Shown here piece by piece: positions 8,390 to 17,014 of a stretch of 64,000 nt of DNA (positions within the stretch are counted from its first letter, which is position 1; each line of letters starts with the position of its first letter). The notes under the pieces were generated by a model. That model did no database searches and was not told the origin of the DNA. It was given only the letters and a program-made list of their open reading frames with translations. A program made the translations under genes and the position numbers. Origin of the DNA: Acidobacteriota bacterium (GTDB taxonomy: Bacteria > Acidobacteriota > Vicinamibacteria > Vicinamibacterales > SCN-69-37); assembly GCA_020853395.1 (NCBI GenBank), contig JADYYY010000019.1, forward strand, positions 186,001 to 250,000, written 5' to 3'.

Positions 8390-9463
8390 ATGGCGAGTCA
8401 GACCGGCGAGCGCACCGAGAAACCCACACCGAAACGCCGGCGCGAAGCCCGCGAGCGGGGCCAGGTCGCGCGCAGCCGCGATCTGTCCGGCGCGCTCTCG
8501 TTGATCGCCGTGGCGATGGCGCTCGGCTGGTTCGGCGTCCGGATGATCGCCGCCGTTCGCGACCGGCTCGTCAGCACGTTCGCCGTGCTGAGCGATCAGG
8601 CGCACGTCACGCTCGACGCGGGCGCGCTCTCGGCCGCGCTCTGGAGCGATCTGCACCTCGTGGCCCGCCTGGCCGGTCCGCCCGCGCTCGTCGCGGCCGG
8701 CGCGTCGATCGCCGCGAGCGTGGCCCAGGTGGGATTCGGCTACGCGCCGAAGGCGCTGAAGCTCAACTGGGGCGCCATCAACCCGGCCAACGGCATCCGC
8801 CGGCTCGCGCCGAAGCAGAGCGTGCCGGAGCTGGCCAAGGCGATGCTCGGCCTCAGCGCGATCGGCGCGCTCTGCTACGTGCTCGTCAAGGACTTCTACG
8901 TTCGCGCGCCGATGCTCATGGCGATGATGCCGGTCGAGTCCGGCTCGTACGCCTGGGACCTCGGGCTGCGCCTGCTGTGGCAGTCCGGCCTCGTGCTCGT
9001 CGTGCTCGCCAGCGCCGATTACGGCGTGCAGCGGTGGCAATGGCTCTCGTCGCTGAAGATGACGCGGCAGGAAGTCAAGGACGAGCAGAAGCTGCAGGAC
9101 GGCAACCCCGAGATCAAGGCGCGCGTGCGCCGCGTGCAGCGCGAGATGGCGCGCCGCCGGATGCTGCACGCCGTGAAGACCGCGACGGTCGTCGTCACCA
9201 ACCCGACCCACTTCGCCGTCGCGCTCGAGTACCGCCGCGACCGGATGGCCGCGCCGATCGTCGTCGCCAAGGGCCAGGACGCCGTCGCGGCGCGCATCCG
9301 CGCCGTCGCGCGCGAGCACGGCGTGCCGATCGTCGAGAACGTGCCGCTCGCGCGCGCGCTCTACAAGACCGCCGACATCGGCGACGCGATCCCCGCGGAC
9401 CTCTTCGGGGCGGTCGCCGAGGTGCTGGCGTATCTCGTCCGCCTCAAACAGTTGACCCTCTAG
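8390..9463 (+). CDS. flhB: FlhB, export specificity switch
   Basis: FlhB is the export-gate protein whose cytoplasmic domain self-cleaves to switch export from hook to filament substrates. The product (357 residues) starts with the hallmark ERTEKPTPKRRREARERGQVARS. It has four membrane helices and a cytoplasmic domain with the intact autocleavage tetrapeptide NPTH at residues 271-274. The ATG follows fliR by 6 bp. The switch partner FliK is encoded upstream. Confidence 0.98.
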   Translation: MASQTGERTEKPTPKRRREARERGQVARSRDLSGALSLIAVAMALGWFGVRMIAAVRDRLVSTFAVLSDQAHVTLDAGALSAALWSDLHLVARLAGPPALVAAGASIAASVAQVGFGYAPKALKLNWGAINPANGIRRLAPKQSVPELAKAMLGLSAIGALCYVLVKDFYVRAPMLMAMMPVESGSYAWDLGLRLLWQSGLVLVVLASADYGVQRWQWLSSLKMTRQEVKDEQKLQDGNPEIKARVRRVQREMARRRMLHAVKTATVVVTNPTHFAVALEYRRDRMAAPIVVAKGQDAVAARIRAVAREHGVPIVENVPLARALYKTADIGDAIPADLFGAVAEVLAYLVRLKQLTL

Positions 9464-9467
9464 GCCT

Positions 9468-11501
9468 ATGGCTGCCGCACCCGCCCGGTTCCACGCGTCC
9501 CATCTGATCACGCCGATCGCGATCATCTCGGTCGTGCTCCTGATGATCGTGCCGCTGCCGCCGCTCTTGCTCGACCTGCTGCTCTCGGTGGACATCGGCC
9601 TCGCCGTGACGCTGCTGCTCACGGCGATCTACGTGAAGACGCCGGTCGAGTTCTCCGTCTTCCCGTCGCTGCTCCTGCTGCTCACGTTGATCCGCCTGTC
9701 GCTCAACGTCGCCTCCACCCGCCTGGTGCTGCTGAACGGCGCCGAGGGCGTGAGCGCGGCCGGCCACGTGATCATGGCGTTCGGCCAGTTCGTCGTCGGC
9801 GGCAATTTCGTCGTCGGCATCGTCGTGTTCCTCGTGCTCGTCGTGATCCAGTTCGTGGTCATCAACCACGGCGCGGTACGCATCTCGGAGGTGACGGCCC
9901 GGTTCACCCTCGATGCCATGCCCGGCCGGCAGATGGCGATCGACGCGGATCTGAACGCCGGCGTGATCAACGAGCAGGAGGCGCGGGTCCGCCGGGATCG
10001 CGTGCGGCGCGAGGCGGATTTCTACGGCGCGATGGACGGCGCGATCCGGTTCACGCAGCGCGATGCGCTCGCCGCCGTGCTCATCACGGGCGTCAACATC
10101 GTCGCGGGGCTGATCATCGGCGTCGTCCAGCACGGGCTGGACCTGTCGACCGCGGCCGAGACCTACACGATCCTCACCGTCGGTGAAGGGCTCGTCACGT
10201 CGATCCCGGCGCTGCTCGTCTCGATGTCGGGCGGCCTGATCACGACCCGCGCGTCGTCCGAATCGCACCTCGGCGAGGAAGTCGCCGTGCAGTTGCTCGC
10301 CCGATCGCGGCCGCTCGCCGTGGCGTCCTCGGTGCTCGTCGGCCTGGCGCTGATTCCGGGGCTGCCCAAGTTCGCGTTCCTGTTCGTCGCCGCCGTGCTC
10401 GGCGGCACGGCCTACGCCAATCGCCGTCAGGCCGAGGCGCCGGCCGAGGCGGAGCCCGGCCCCGAGAAGGCCGAGTCGGTCGAGGCCGTGGTCGCCGTCG
10501 ATCCGCTCGGGATCGAGGTGGGCTACGCGCTCGTCACGATCGTGGACGAAACGCAGGGCGGCACGCTGCTCACGCGCGTGCGGTCGATCCGGCGGCAGAT
10601 CGCGTCGGAGACGGGTCTCGTCGTTCCGCCCGTTCACGTTGCCGACAACCTCCAGTTGCCGCCGCGCACCTACGCGATCCTCGTCAAGGGCGTCGAGGTC
10701 GCGCGCGGCGATCTGTTCGTCGATCGGCTGCTCGCCATCAACCCCGGCACCGTGAGCGCCGCGATCGACGGCATCTCCACGAAGGAGCCGGCGTTCGGCC
10801 TGCCGGCCGTCTGGATCGCCCAGGATCGACGCGACGCGGCGATCAGCGCCGGCTACACCGTGGTCGATCCGACGACGGCGATCTCGACGCACCTGTCCGA
10901 GGTGATCCGGACCTTCCTGCCCGAGCTGCTCACGCGGCAGCACACGAAGGAGCTGGTCGACCGCGTGGCGGAGACGTCGCCGAAGCTCGTCGAGGAGCTG
11001 ATCCCGAAGCAGGCCACGATCGGCGACGTGCAGCGCGTGCTGCGGCAGTTGCTGCGCGAGCGCGTGCCCGTGCGCGATCTCACGACGATCCTCGAGGCGA
11101 TGGCGGACGTCACCGCCGTGTCGAAGGATCCCGACGTCATCGTCGAGGCCGTGCGCGCGGCGCTCGGCCGATCGGTGTGCCGCCCGTATCAGGGCGACGG
11201 CGGCGAGCTGCGGGTGATCGCGCTCAGCCCGTCGCTCGAGGACGCGCTCGCGGCATCGCTCACCAGGACGGATCGTGGCGCGGTGCTCGCGATCGAGCCG
11301 GCGCGCGCGCAGGCGCTCGCCGCGCGGCTCGGGGAGGTGCTGGCCACGGGTGACCTGGCACAACCTGTGCTTTTGTGCACGCCGACATTGCGGCCGCATC
11401 TGTGGCGCCTGTTCTCTCGCGTGCTGCCACACCTCGCCGTGCTGTCGCATGGCGAGGTGCCCCCGCAGGTGCGGATCGCCGCCGTCGCCACCCTCGACTG
11501 A
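9468..11501 (+). CDS. flhA: FlhA, export gate protein
   Basis: FlhA forms the nonameric ring of the export gate that receives chaperone-substrate complexes. The 677-residue protein has an N-terminal membrane half (about eight helices) that includes the family signature around residues 141-165 (EVTARFTLDAMPGRQMAID). The cytoplasmic half follows, with the conserved DPLGIEVGYAL and LPARTYAI-like (LPPRTYAILVKG) segments. The start 4 bp after flhB and the 1-bp gap to flhF show a continuous operon. Confidence 0.97.
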   Translation: MAAAPARFHASHLITPIAIISVVLLMIVPLPPLLLDLLLSVDIGLAVTLLLTAIYVKTPVEFSVFPSLLLLLTLIRLSLNVASTRLVLLNGAEGVSAAGHVIMAFGQFVVGGNFVVGIVVFLVLVVIQFVVINHGAVRISEVTARFTLDAMPGRQMAIDADLNAGVINEQEARVRRDRVRREADFYGAMDGAIRFTQRDALAAVLITGVNIVAGLIIGVVQHGLDLSTAAETYTILTVGEGLVTSIPALLVSMSGGLITTRASSESHLGEEVAVQLLARSRPLAVASSVLVGLALIPGLPKFAFLFVAAVLGGTAYANRRQAEAPAEAEPGPEKAESVEAVVAVDPLGIEVGYALVTIVDETQGGTLLTRVRSIRRQIASETGLVVPPVHVADNLQLPPRTYAILVKGVEVARGDLFVDRLLAINPGTVSAAIDGISTKEPAFGLPAVWIAQDRRDAAISAGYTVVDPTTAISTHLSEVIRTFLPELLTRQHTKELVDRVAETSPKLVEELIPKQATIGDVQRVLRQLLRERVPVRDLTTILEAMADVTAVSKDPDVIVEAVRAALGRSVCRPYQGDGGELRVIALSPSLEDALAASLTRTDRGAVLAIEPARAQALAARLGEVLATGDLAQPVLLCTPTLRPHLWRLFSRVLPHLAVLSHGEVPPQVRIAAVATLD

Positions 11502-11502
11502 C

Positions 11503-12561
11503 ATGTACGTGAAGCGCGTCTTCGCGCCCTCCGTTCGTGAAGCCCTCGCGGCCGTCCGCGCCCAACTGGGCGACGACGCGCTCGTGCTGTCCACCGAGCT
11601 CGTGCCGGCGCCGGGCTGGCGCGGCTGGATCGGCGGACGCATCGTGCGCCTGACCGCCGCGGCCGAACGCGGCATCGAGCTCGACACGCTCCCGCTCGCC
11701 GACCGGGCTGGCGACGATGCGATCCCCGCGGCGCTGGTGTCGGCCGACCGTCAGCTCGTGTCGGCCGGCCGTCCTGGCGGCCGGCCCGATGTGCGCGCCG
11801 GCGTACGCGCCAGGCTCGAGGCGAGCGGCGTCGCCGCCACGCTCGCGGCCGCCGTCGTCGATCGCATGAGCGAGGCCGACTGCCGCGGCGGATCGGACGA
11901 TGCGCTGCGCCGCGCGCTCGGCGCAGAGCTCACGGCCTGCTCGGCTGTCGACGAGGAGCACGCGCGGTTCGAGGTGTTCGTCGGCCCGGCGGGCGTCGGC
12001 AAGACCACGACGATCGCAAAGATTGCGGCGCAGAACTGCGCGGCGCGGCGCGCGCCGCTCGGCCTCGTCGCGGCCGACGCGTTCCGCCCCGGCGCCATCG
12101 AGCAGCTTCGCAGCTACGCGGCGGTGATGGGTTTGCCGCTGCGCCTCGCTCGCAGCACGGACGAGCTCGAGGACGCGCTGGCCACCACGCGGCCGGCGAC
12201 GCTCGTCGACACGGCCGGCCGATCGCCATCCGACGACAGCATCGCCGCGCTGTTCGACGTGCTCCGCCGCAAGCGCGGCGTGCGCACGCACCTGGTGCTG
12301 CCGGCCGACACGTCGGCGGCCACGGCGCGCCGCGTGCTCGATCGCTACCAGCCGCTCCATCCGTCGCGCGTCGTCATCACGAAGCTCGACGAGTGCGAGT
12401 CGATGATGCCGCTCTTCGACGCGGTGCGCGAACGCGGCCTGCCCGTCTCGTATCTGGCGGCCGGGCAGCGCGTGCCCGAGGACCTGTGGCGCGCCACGCC
12501 GGCCCATCTGGCCGCGGCGCTGCTGCGCGAATCCGCTCTGGAGGAACAGACGTGTCACTGA
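11503..12561 (+). CDS. flhF: FlhF, SRP-type GTPase
   Basis: FlhF is the third SRP-family GTPase and sets flagellar number and position, usually at a pole, together with FlhG. The ATG at 11503 directly follows the flhA stop and gives 352 residues beginning MYVKRVFAPSVREALAAVRA, the typical FlhF start. The NG domain shows P-loop GPAGVGKTTT at residues 161-170, then AADAFRPGAIEQLRSYA, the G3 motif DTAGR and the G4 motif TKLDE. The B domain is short. The gene overlaps flhG by 10 bp. Confidence 0.95.
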   Translation: MYVKRVFAPSVREALAAVRAQLGDDALVLSTELVPAPGWRGWIGGRIVRLTAAAERGIELDTLPLADRAGDDAIPAALVSADRQLVSAGRPGGRPDVRAGVRARLEASGVAATLAAAVVDRMSEADCRGGSDDALRRALGAELTACSAVDEEHARFEVFVGPAGVGKTTTIAKIAAQNCAARRAPLGLVAADAFRPGAIEQLRSYAAVMGLPLRLARSTDELEDALATTRPATLVDTAGRSPSDDSIAALFDVLRRKRGVRTHLVLPADTSAATARRVLDRYQPLHPSRVVITKLDECESMMPLFDAVRERGLPVSYLAAGQRVPEDLWRATPAHLAAALLRESALEEQTCH

Positions 12562-13403
12562 CCGCGATCGGAAGCTCGCGGCCGCCGGCCACGAGAATCG
12601 CCGTGACGAGCGGCAAGGGAGGCGTCGGCAAGACCAGCCTGACGCTCAACCTGGCGGTCGCCATGGCGCGGCTCGGACATCGGGTCGGCGTGCTCGACGC
12701 CGACTTCGCCCTGGGCAACATCGACGTGCTGCTCGGCCTGGCGCCCGCCGCCCACCTCGGCGCCGTGCTCGACGGCACGCGATCGATCGGCGACGTCACG
12801 ATCGAGGGCCCGAACGGCGTGCGGATCATTCCCGCCGGCAGCGGCGTCCGCGACCTCACGACGCTCGACGATGCGCGCTGGGCCCGGCTGGTGCAGGCGA
12901 TCGGCGAGGTGGGCCGCGACCTCGACTTCCTGCTCTTCGACACGGCCAGCGGCGTCAGCGACAACGTCATCGACGTGCTCGGCCTGGCCGACTACGTGCT
13001 GGTCGTCACCTCGTTCGAGCCGGCCGCGGTGGTCGACGCGTACGCGGTGATCAAGCTCGTCACGGCGGCCGACGCCGCGAAGCCGATCGGCGTCGTGGTG
13101 AACACGGCCCGCGACGTCGACGAAGGCCACCTCGTCTTCCACCAGATCTCCGTCGCCGCCGAGCGGTTCCTCGGCCGGCGGCTTCGATACGACGGGCACG
13201 TGCTCGAGGACCGGTCGGTGAAGGACGCCACGCTCGCGCAGGTCCCGCTCGTCGGCGGAGACGCCGCGAGCCCGGCGAGCCGGGACATCCGCCGGCTGGC
13301 GTGCCGGCTGACGGCGGCGCGATCGTCCGGCGCCGGGCCCTGGCCCGTGCGCCGCACGCCCGACGGCCCGCGGCCGGGATCGGAGACCCCGCGATGCGCC
13401 TGA
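12552..13403 (+). CDS. flhG: FlhG/FleN, MinD-like ATPase
   Basis: FlhG limits the number of flagella and stimulates FlhF GTPase activity. The GTG at 12552, which overlaps the flhF stop, gives 283 residues. The deviant Walker A of the MinD family is present (SGKGGVGKT, residues 20-28), followed by LDADFALGNIDVLLGL and the switch II strand LLFDTASGVSD. The C-terminal ~30 residues are Arg/Pro rich and probably disordered. The DQAxxLR-like activation helix of some FlhG proteins is not evident at the N-terminus. Confidence 0.93.
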   Translation: MSLTAIGSSRPPATRIAVTSGKGGVGKTSLTLNLAVAMARLGHRVGVLDADFALGNIDVLLGLAPAAHLGAVLDGTRSIGDVTIEGPNGVRIIPAGSGVRDLTTLDDARWARLVQAIGEVGRDLDFLLFDTASGVSDNVIDVLGLADYVLVVTSFEPAAVVDAYAVIKLVTAADAAKPIGVVVNTARDVDEGHLVFHQISVAAERFLGRRLRYDGHVLEDRSVKDATLAQVPLVGGDAASPASRDIRRLACRLTAARSSGAGPWPVRRTPDGPRPGSETPRCA

Positions 13404-14140
13404 CGACCTCACCCAGCCCGGAAGCCCTGCAGGAGCGCGACGCGCTCGTGATGGGGCACATCGATCTCGTGCGGTCGCTGGCCAGCCGGCTCGGGCGGCG
13501 CGTGCCGTCGCACGTCGAGCTGTCGGAGCTCGTCAGCGTCGGCGTGCTCGGCCTGATCGACGCGGCGCGCCGATTCGATTCCTCGCTCGGCGTGCCGTTC
13601 GAGGCGTTCGCCCGGCGGCGCATCCACGGCGCGATGCTCGACTCGTTGCGGCGGCTCGATCGCGTGCCGCGCTCGGTCCGCCGCACGCAGCGGCGTATCG
13701 ATGCGGCGCTCGCCGATCTGCGGCACCGGCTGGGCCGCGAGCCCGAGCGCGACGAAATCGCCGAGGCGCTCGGCCTCGCGCCGGAGGCCTACGACGCCGT
13801 GCTCGAGGAGCTGCGCTGGGCCGACGTCGCGGTCGTCCGCAGCCGCGGATCGGACGAGGATGCCGGCGACCTGCTCGACGTCGCGATCGACGGCGAGGAC
13901 GGCCCGTACGCGCAGCTCGAGCGCCGCGCCCTGCGCGCCAGGCTCGCCCAGGCGCTCAGCGAGCTGCCCGATCGGGAGCGCCAGATCCTCGCGCTGTCGT
14001 ACCAGGAAGAGCTGACGCTCGCCGAGATCGGCCAGGTGTTCGGCGTCAGCGAGTCGCGCGTCTCCCAGCTTCGCACCCAGGCGGTGGCCCGGCTGCGCAC
14101 CAAGCTGCGCGAGTGGATCCAGGTCTCGCACGCCGCGTGA
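13394..14140 (+). CDS. fliA: FliA, sigma-28 factor for late flagellar genes
   Basis: FliA directs RNA polymerase to late flagellar promoters and is held inactive by FlgM. The ATG at 13394 overlaps flhG by 10 bp and gives 248 residues. Region 2 is evident (HIDLVRSLASRLGRRVPSH, then ELVSVGVLGLIDAARRFD and FEAFARRRIHGAMLDSLR). Region 4 has the helix-turn-helix LTLAEIGQVFGVSESRVSQL near the C-terminus. Four sequences of the matching promoter type occur in this window (before flgM, fliC, motA and a GGDEF gene), and the anti-sigma factor gene flgM lies 7 kb downstream. Confidence 0.97.
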   Translation: MRLTTSPSPEALQERDALVMGHIDLVRSLASRLGRRVPSHVELSELVSVGVLGLIDAARRFDSSLGVPFEAFARRRIHGAMLDSLRRLDRVPRSVRRTQRRIDAALADLRHRLGREPERDEIAEALGLAPEAYDAVLEELRWADVAVVRSRGSDEDAGDLLDVAIDGEDGPYAQLERRALRARLAQALSELPDRERQILALSYQEELTLAEIGQVFGVSESRVSQLRTQAVARLRTKLREWIQVSHAA

Positions 14141-14147
14141 GCCGGCC

Positions 14148-15131
14148 ATGACCAAGGTGCTGTCACAGGAAGAGATCGACGCGCTGCTCGACGCGGCCGC
14201 GGACGCGCCTCGCCGGCGCCGCGCGCCCGCCGACGATGCGGTGGTGCGCTACAACTTCCGGCGCCCCGACCGCGTGTCGAAGGACCAGATCCACGCGCTC
14301 CAGTTCCTGCACGAGCGCTGCGCGCGCAACCTGTCCACGTCGCTGTCCGCGTACCTGCGGACGACCATCACGATGTCGGTCGAGGCGCTCGACCAGTGCT
14401 CCTACTCGGAGTTCCTCGGCTCGCTCACCGATCCGACGGCGTTCTACGCGCTGACGATCACGCCGTTCGACGAGCCGGGCGCGATCGAGATCAACCCGGC
14501 GGTCGCCTTCGCGATGCTCGATCGCATGCTCGGCGGCAGCGGCCAGCCGATCGCCGCCAACCGTGCGCTCACCGAGATCGAGCAGAACGTCGTCGACGCC
14601 GTCGTGCGGCACGTGCTCGCGGCGCTCGGCGACGCGTGGAAGGCCGTCACGAACCTCGGCTTCGGCATCCGGGCGCGCGAGACGCGGCCGCAGATGCTGC
14701 AGGTCGCCGCGCCCAACGAGATCGTCGTCACGGTGGTCTTCGACGTGAAGGTCGGCGACGTGCGCGGCCGCGTCAACCTGTGCCTGCCGACCAACGTGGC
14801 CGAGATCGCGGGCGACCACTTCGCCCACGCCTGGCAGCGGCAGCGCCGGGAGCTGACGGCCGCCGAACGCACGAACCTCGACGAGAACCTCGGCCGTGTG
14901 CCGGTGCCGGTCGTGCCGGAAATCCGCACGCGGCTGAACGCCGGCACCGTGCTCGCGCTGACGCACGGCGAGGTGATCGCCCTGCCGCTCCCGGCCGATC
15001 AGCCGCTGGACGTGTACGCCGGCGGCGTCCGGAAGTTCACCGGACGGCTCGCGGCCGATCGCGGCCGGCTGATGGTCGTCATCGAATCCCGCTGCGACGG
15101 CGCCGACGCCGCGCTGGAAGGAGCCGCCTGA
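14148..15131 (+). CDS. fliM: FliM, C-ring switch protein
   Basis: FliM is the middle C-ring subunit that binds phospho-CheY and FliG. The 327-residue protein starts with the CheY-binding peptide (LSQEEIDALL, residues 5-14). The middle domain includes ERCARNLSTSLSAYLR and the signature MLDRMLGGSGQP. A C-terminal SpoA domain follows. No chemotaxis genes are seen in the window, but the intact CheY peptide predicts that they exist elsewhere in the genome. Confidence 0.97.
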   Translation: MTKVLSQEEIDALLDAAADAPRRRRAPADDAVVRYNFRRPDRVSKDQIHALQFLHERCARNLSTSLSAYLRTTITMSVEALDQCSYSEFLGSLTDPTAFYALTITPFDEPGAIEINPAVAFAMLDRMLGGSGQPIAANRALTEIEQNVVDAVVRHVLAALGDAWKAVTNLGFGIRARETRPQMLQVAAPNEIVVTVVFDVKVGDVRGRVNLCLPTNVAEIAGDHFAHAWQRQRRELTAAERTNLDENLGRVPVPVVPEIRTRLNAGTVLALTHGEVIALPLPADQPLDVYAGGVRKFTGRLAADRGRLMVVIESRCDGADAALEGAA

Positions 15132-15132
15132 G

Positions 15133-15444
15133 ATGGAGCAGCACCCTGAGCCCGACGCGCCGGTCCGGCCGAACGCACGGCTCGACGCCGTGCTCGACGT
15201 GGACCTGCCGCTCGTCGTGCGATTCGGCCGCGCGGTGATGCCGCTGCGCGCGCTGGCGGATCTCGGGCCGGGATCGGTCGTCGACATGGGGCGCTCGCCG
15301 GACGAAGCGGTCGATCTGCTGGTCGGCGATCGTCTGGTCGCGCGCGGCGAAGTGGTGATCGTCGGTGGCAACTACGGAGTGCGCATCACCGAGCTCGTCG
15401 GCGCCGAAGGGCGTCCGGCCAGCCCGGAAGCGAGGGCGTCGTGA
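15133..15444 (+). CDS. fliN: FliN, C-ring protein, second copy
   Basis: This 103-residue protein starts 1 bp after fliM and consists of a short polar N-terminus and one SpoA domain (LDAVLDVDLPLVVRFG, then GEVVIVGGNYGVRITEL). Being immediately downstream of fliM, it is the canonical FliN. It is clearly different from the SpoA protein at 5897, sharing only the fold-level pattern. Its stop overlaps the next gene by 4 bp. Confidence 0.93.
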   Translation: MEQHPEPDAPVRPNARLDAVLDVDLPLVVRFGRAVMPLRALADLGPGSVVDMGRSPDEAVDLLVGDRLVARGEVVIVGGNYGVRITELVGAEGRPASPEARAS

Positions 15445-15893
15445 CGAACGAACTGCTGTGGATCAAGGACTGGTACTGGGCGCATCGTGACGTCGTGCGC
15501 GTGGCGGCGGCGGGCGGCAGCCTCGCGCTGTTCCAGCTCGTGCTGCTGCTGTGGACGGCCCGCCGGCTGGCGGAGCTGTCGCACATCCGCGAGCGCATGA
15601 GCCGGCTGGCCGACGGCCTGGCGCTGCTCACCGACACCACGGAAGCCGGGATGGCCACGCTCATCCGCGAGGTCGAGCAGCTCGGCCGGCGCCGGACCGC
15701 TGCGGCGCCGAGACCGGCCGCCCGCGCCGCGGTCGCCAAGCGCGTCGTGGCTGCGCACCGCAACGGCGAGCGGATTTCGGAGATCGCGGATGCCGAGTCG
15801 CTGTCCGAGAGCGAGGTGCGGCTGCACCTGTCGCTCGCAGAAGCGGCGCGGCGAGATCTGAAGCCGAACCTGCGCGGCGACGCGCGGGTCTGA
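15441..15893 (+). CDS. membrane-anchored protein with C-terminal helix-turn-helix-like segment
   Basis: I do not recognise this 150-residue protein with certainty. It overlaps fliN by 4 bp (GTGA) and precedes flgF by 7 bp, so it belongs to the operon. It has one hydrophobic helix at about residues 21-40, a coiled-coil-like stretch (SHIRERMSRLADGLALLTDTTE), an Ala/Arg linker, and a C-terminal segment resembling a helix-turn-helix (RISEIADAESLSESEVRLHL). This layout resembles small membrane proteins of the DUF2802 or SwrB type that occur in other flagellar loci. That comparison is structural only. Confidence 0.6.
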   Translation: MTNELLWIKDWYWAHRDVVRVAAAGGSLALFQLVLLLWTARRLAELSHIRERMSRLADGLALLTDTTEAGMATLIREVEQLGRRRTAAAPRPAARAAVAKRVVAAHRNGERISEIADAESLSESEVRLHLSLAEAARRDLKPNLRGDARV

Positions 15894-15900
15894 GGACGAC

Positions 15901-16626
15901 ATGTCGGGCTCCCAGTACATCGCGCTGAGCGGCCTGCGCGCCCGCATCGACGAGCTCGACCGGCTCGCGGCCGACATCTCGAACGTCGGCACGGCCGGCT
16001 ACAAGGGCGAACGCGAAGCCCGGGCGGTGGCGCCGCGCGAGACGTTCGACGCCACGCTGCAGACGGCGATCGACACGACGTTCGGCGGACGCCGCCTGGA
16101 CATGACGTCCGGCAGCATCGCGACGACCGGCCGCGAGCTCGACGTCGCGGTCGAGGGCAAGGGGTTCTTCGCGATCAGCACGCCCGGCGGCACGCGCTAC
16201 ACGCGCAACGGGCATTTCGCGCTCAACGCCGAGCGGCAGCTCGTCACCGCCGACGGCGCGCTCGTGCAGGGAGCCGACGGCGCACCGATCACGCTGGGAT
16301 CAGGGGACGTGCGCATCGATCAGGACGGCAGCGTCTGGGCCGGCACCGCGCAGGCGGGCCGGATCGGCGTGTTCGAGTTCGCCGATCCACGCGGGCTCGT
16401 GATGGAGAGCGCGAGCCGCCTTCGCGCCGAGGGGCAAACGGCGACGCCAGCCGCGACGCCTCTCGTGCGGCCGGGCTCGCTCGAACAGTCGAACGTCTCG
16501 GTGGCGGCGCGGCTCGCGGAGCTCACGACCGTCTCGCGCGGGTTCGAGGCGCTCCAGCGCGCGATCTCCACGGTGATGAACGACGTCGACGGCCGCGCCA
16601 TCGAACACCTGGGCCGACGCGGATAG
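15901..16626 (+). CDS. flgF: FlgF, proximal rod protein
   Basis: FlgF is a rod subunit in the periplasm. The 241-residue protein has the rod N-terminal pattern (YIALSGLRARIDELDRLAADISNVGTAGYK, split here across the motif) and NGHFALNAERQLVTADG. The C-terminal helix contains EQSNVSVAARLAELTTVSRGFE. It is 20 residues or so shorter than FlgG and lies just upstream of it, as usual. The following 388 bp up to flgG are filled by tandem repeats, which is very unusual for these co-transcribed genes. Confidence 0.92.
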   Translation: MSGSQYIALSGLRARIDELDRLAADISNVGTAGYKGEREARAVAPRETFDATLQTAIDTTFGGRRLDMTSGSIATTGRELDVAVEGKGFFAISTPGGTRYTRNGHFALNAERQLVTADGALVQGADGAPITLGSGDVRIDQDGSVWAGTAQAGRIGVFEFADPRGLVMESASRLRAEGQTATPAATPLVRPGSLEQSNVSVAARLAELTTVSRGFEALQRAISTVMNDVDGRAIEHLGRRG

Positions 16627-17014
16627 CGCGGCGCGGTTGGGAAGTCCGAGGGCGACGCCCCTCGGGGAAGAAAGGCGGAGCGAGCGAGGGCACGAGCGAG
16701 CCGGCGTCGCGGCGCGGGGCGAGAGGGGCCCCCGTAAGCGACGCCGTAGGGGAGTCCGAGGGGCGACGCCCCTCGGGGAAGAAAGCCGGCGCGAGCGAGG
16801 GCACGAGCGAGCCGGCGTTGCGGCGCGGGGCGAGAGGGGCCCCCGCAAGCGACGCCGTAGGGGAGCCCGAGGGGCGACGCCCCTCGGAGAAGAAAGCGGA
16901 GCGAGCGAGGGCACGAGCGAGCCCGGCGTCGCGGCGCGGGGCGCAGGGGCCCCCGCAAGCGACGCCGTAGGGGAGTCCGAGGGGCGACGCCCCTCGGAGA
17001 AGAAAGAAGGCAAA
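16627..17014 (+). repeat. three tandem ~110-bp repeats plus a partial fourth unit between flgF and flgG
   Basis: This 388-bp stretch without a gene holds repeated units starting at about 16641, 16751, 16862 and 16972 (spacing 110, 111 and 110 bp); the last is partial and ends in the flgG leader. Each unit begins with a near-identical hairpin in which GAGGGGCG and CGCCCCTC flank a single A. It continues with a GAAGAAAG tract and a GC-rich body including GGGGCCCCCG. The first copy lacks one G in the hairpin. The units differ at only a few positions. All frames read through for long distances because of the composition, but none has a plausible start or family. The last unit carries the AGAAGG ribosome binding site of flgG. 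Confidence 0.9.

Noticed and set aside
6899-9622. 907-residue open frame on the minus strand opposite fliP to flhB
   Set aside because: Low-complexity Arg/His/Asp-rich translation that mirrors the codon bias of the real genes; no start signal or family.
16641-17007. CRISPR array between flgF and flgG
   Set aside because: The units are contiguous ~110-bp copies without short direct repeats and unique spacers, and no cas genes are present.
16637-17014. N-terminal extension of FlgG through the repeats
   Set aside because: The extension is only translated repeats; FlgG starts at 17015 with its invariant N-terminus and a ribosome binding sequence.
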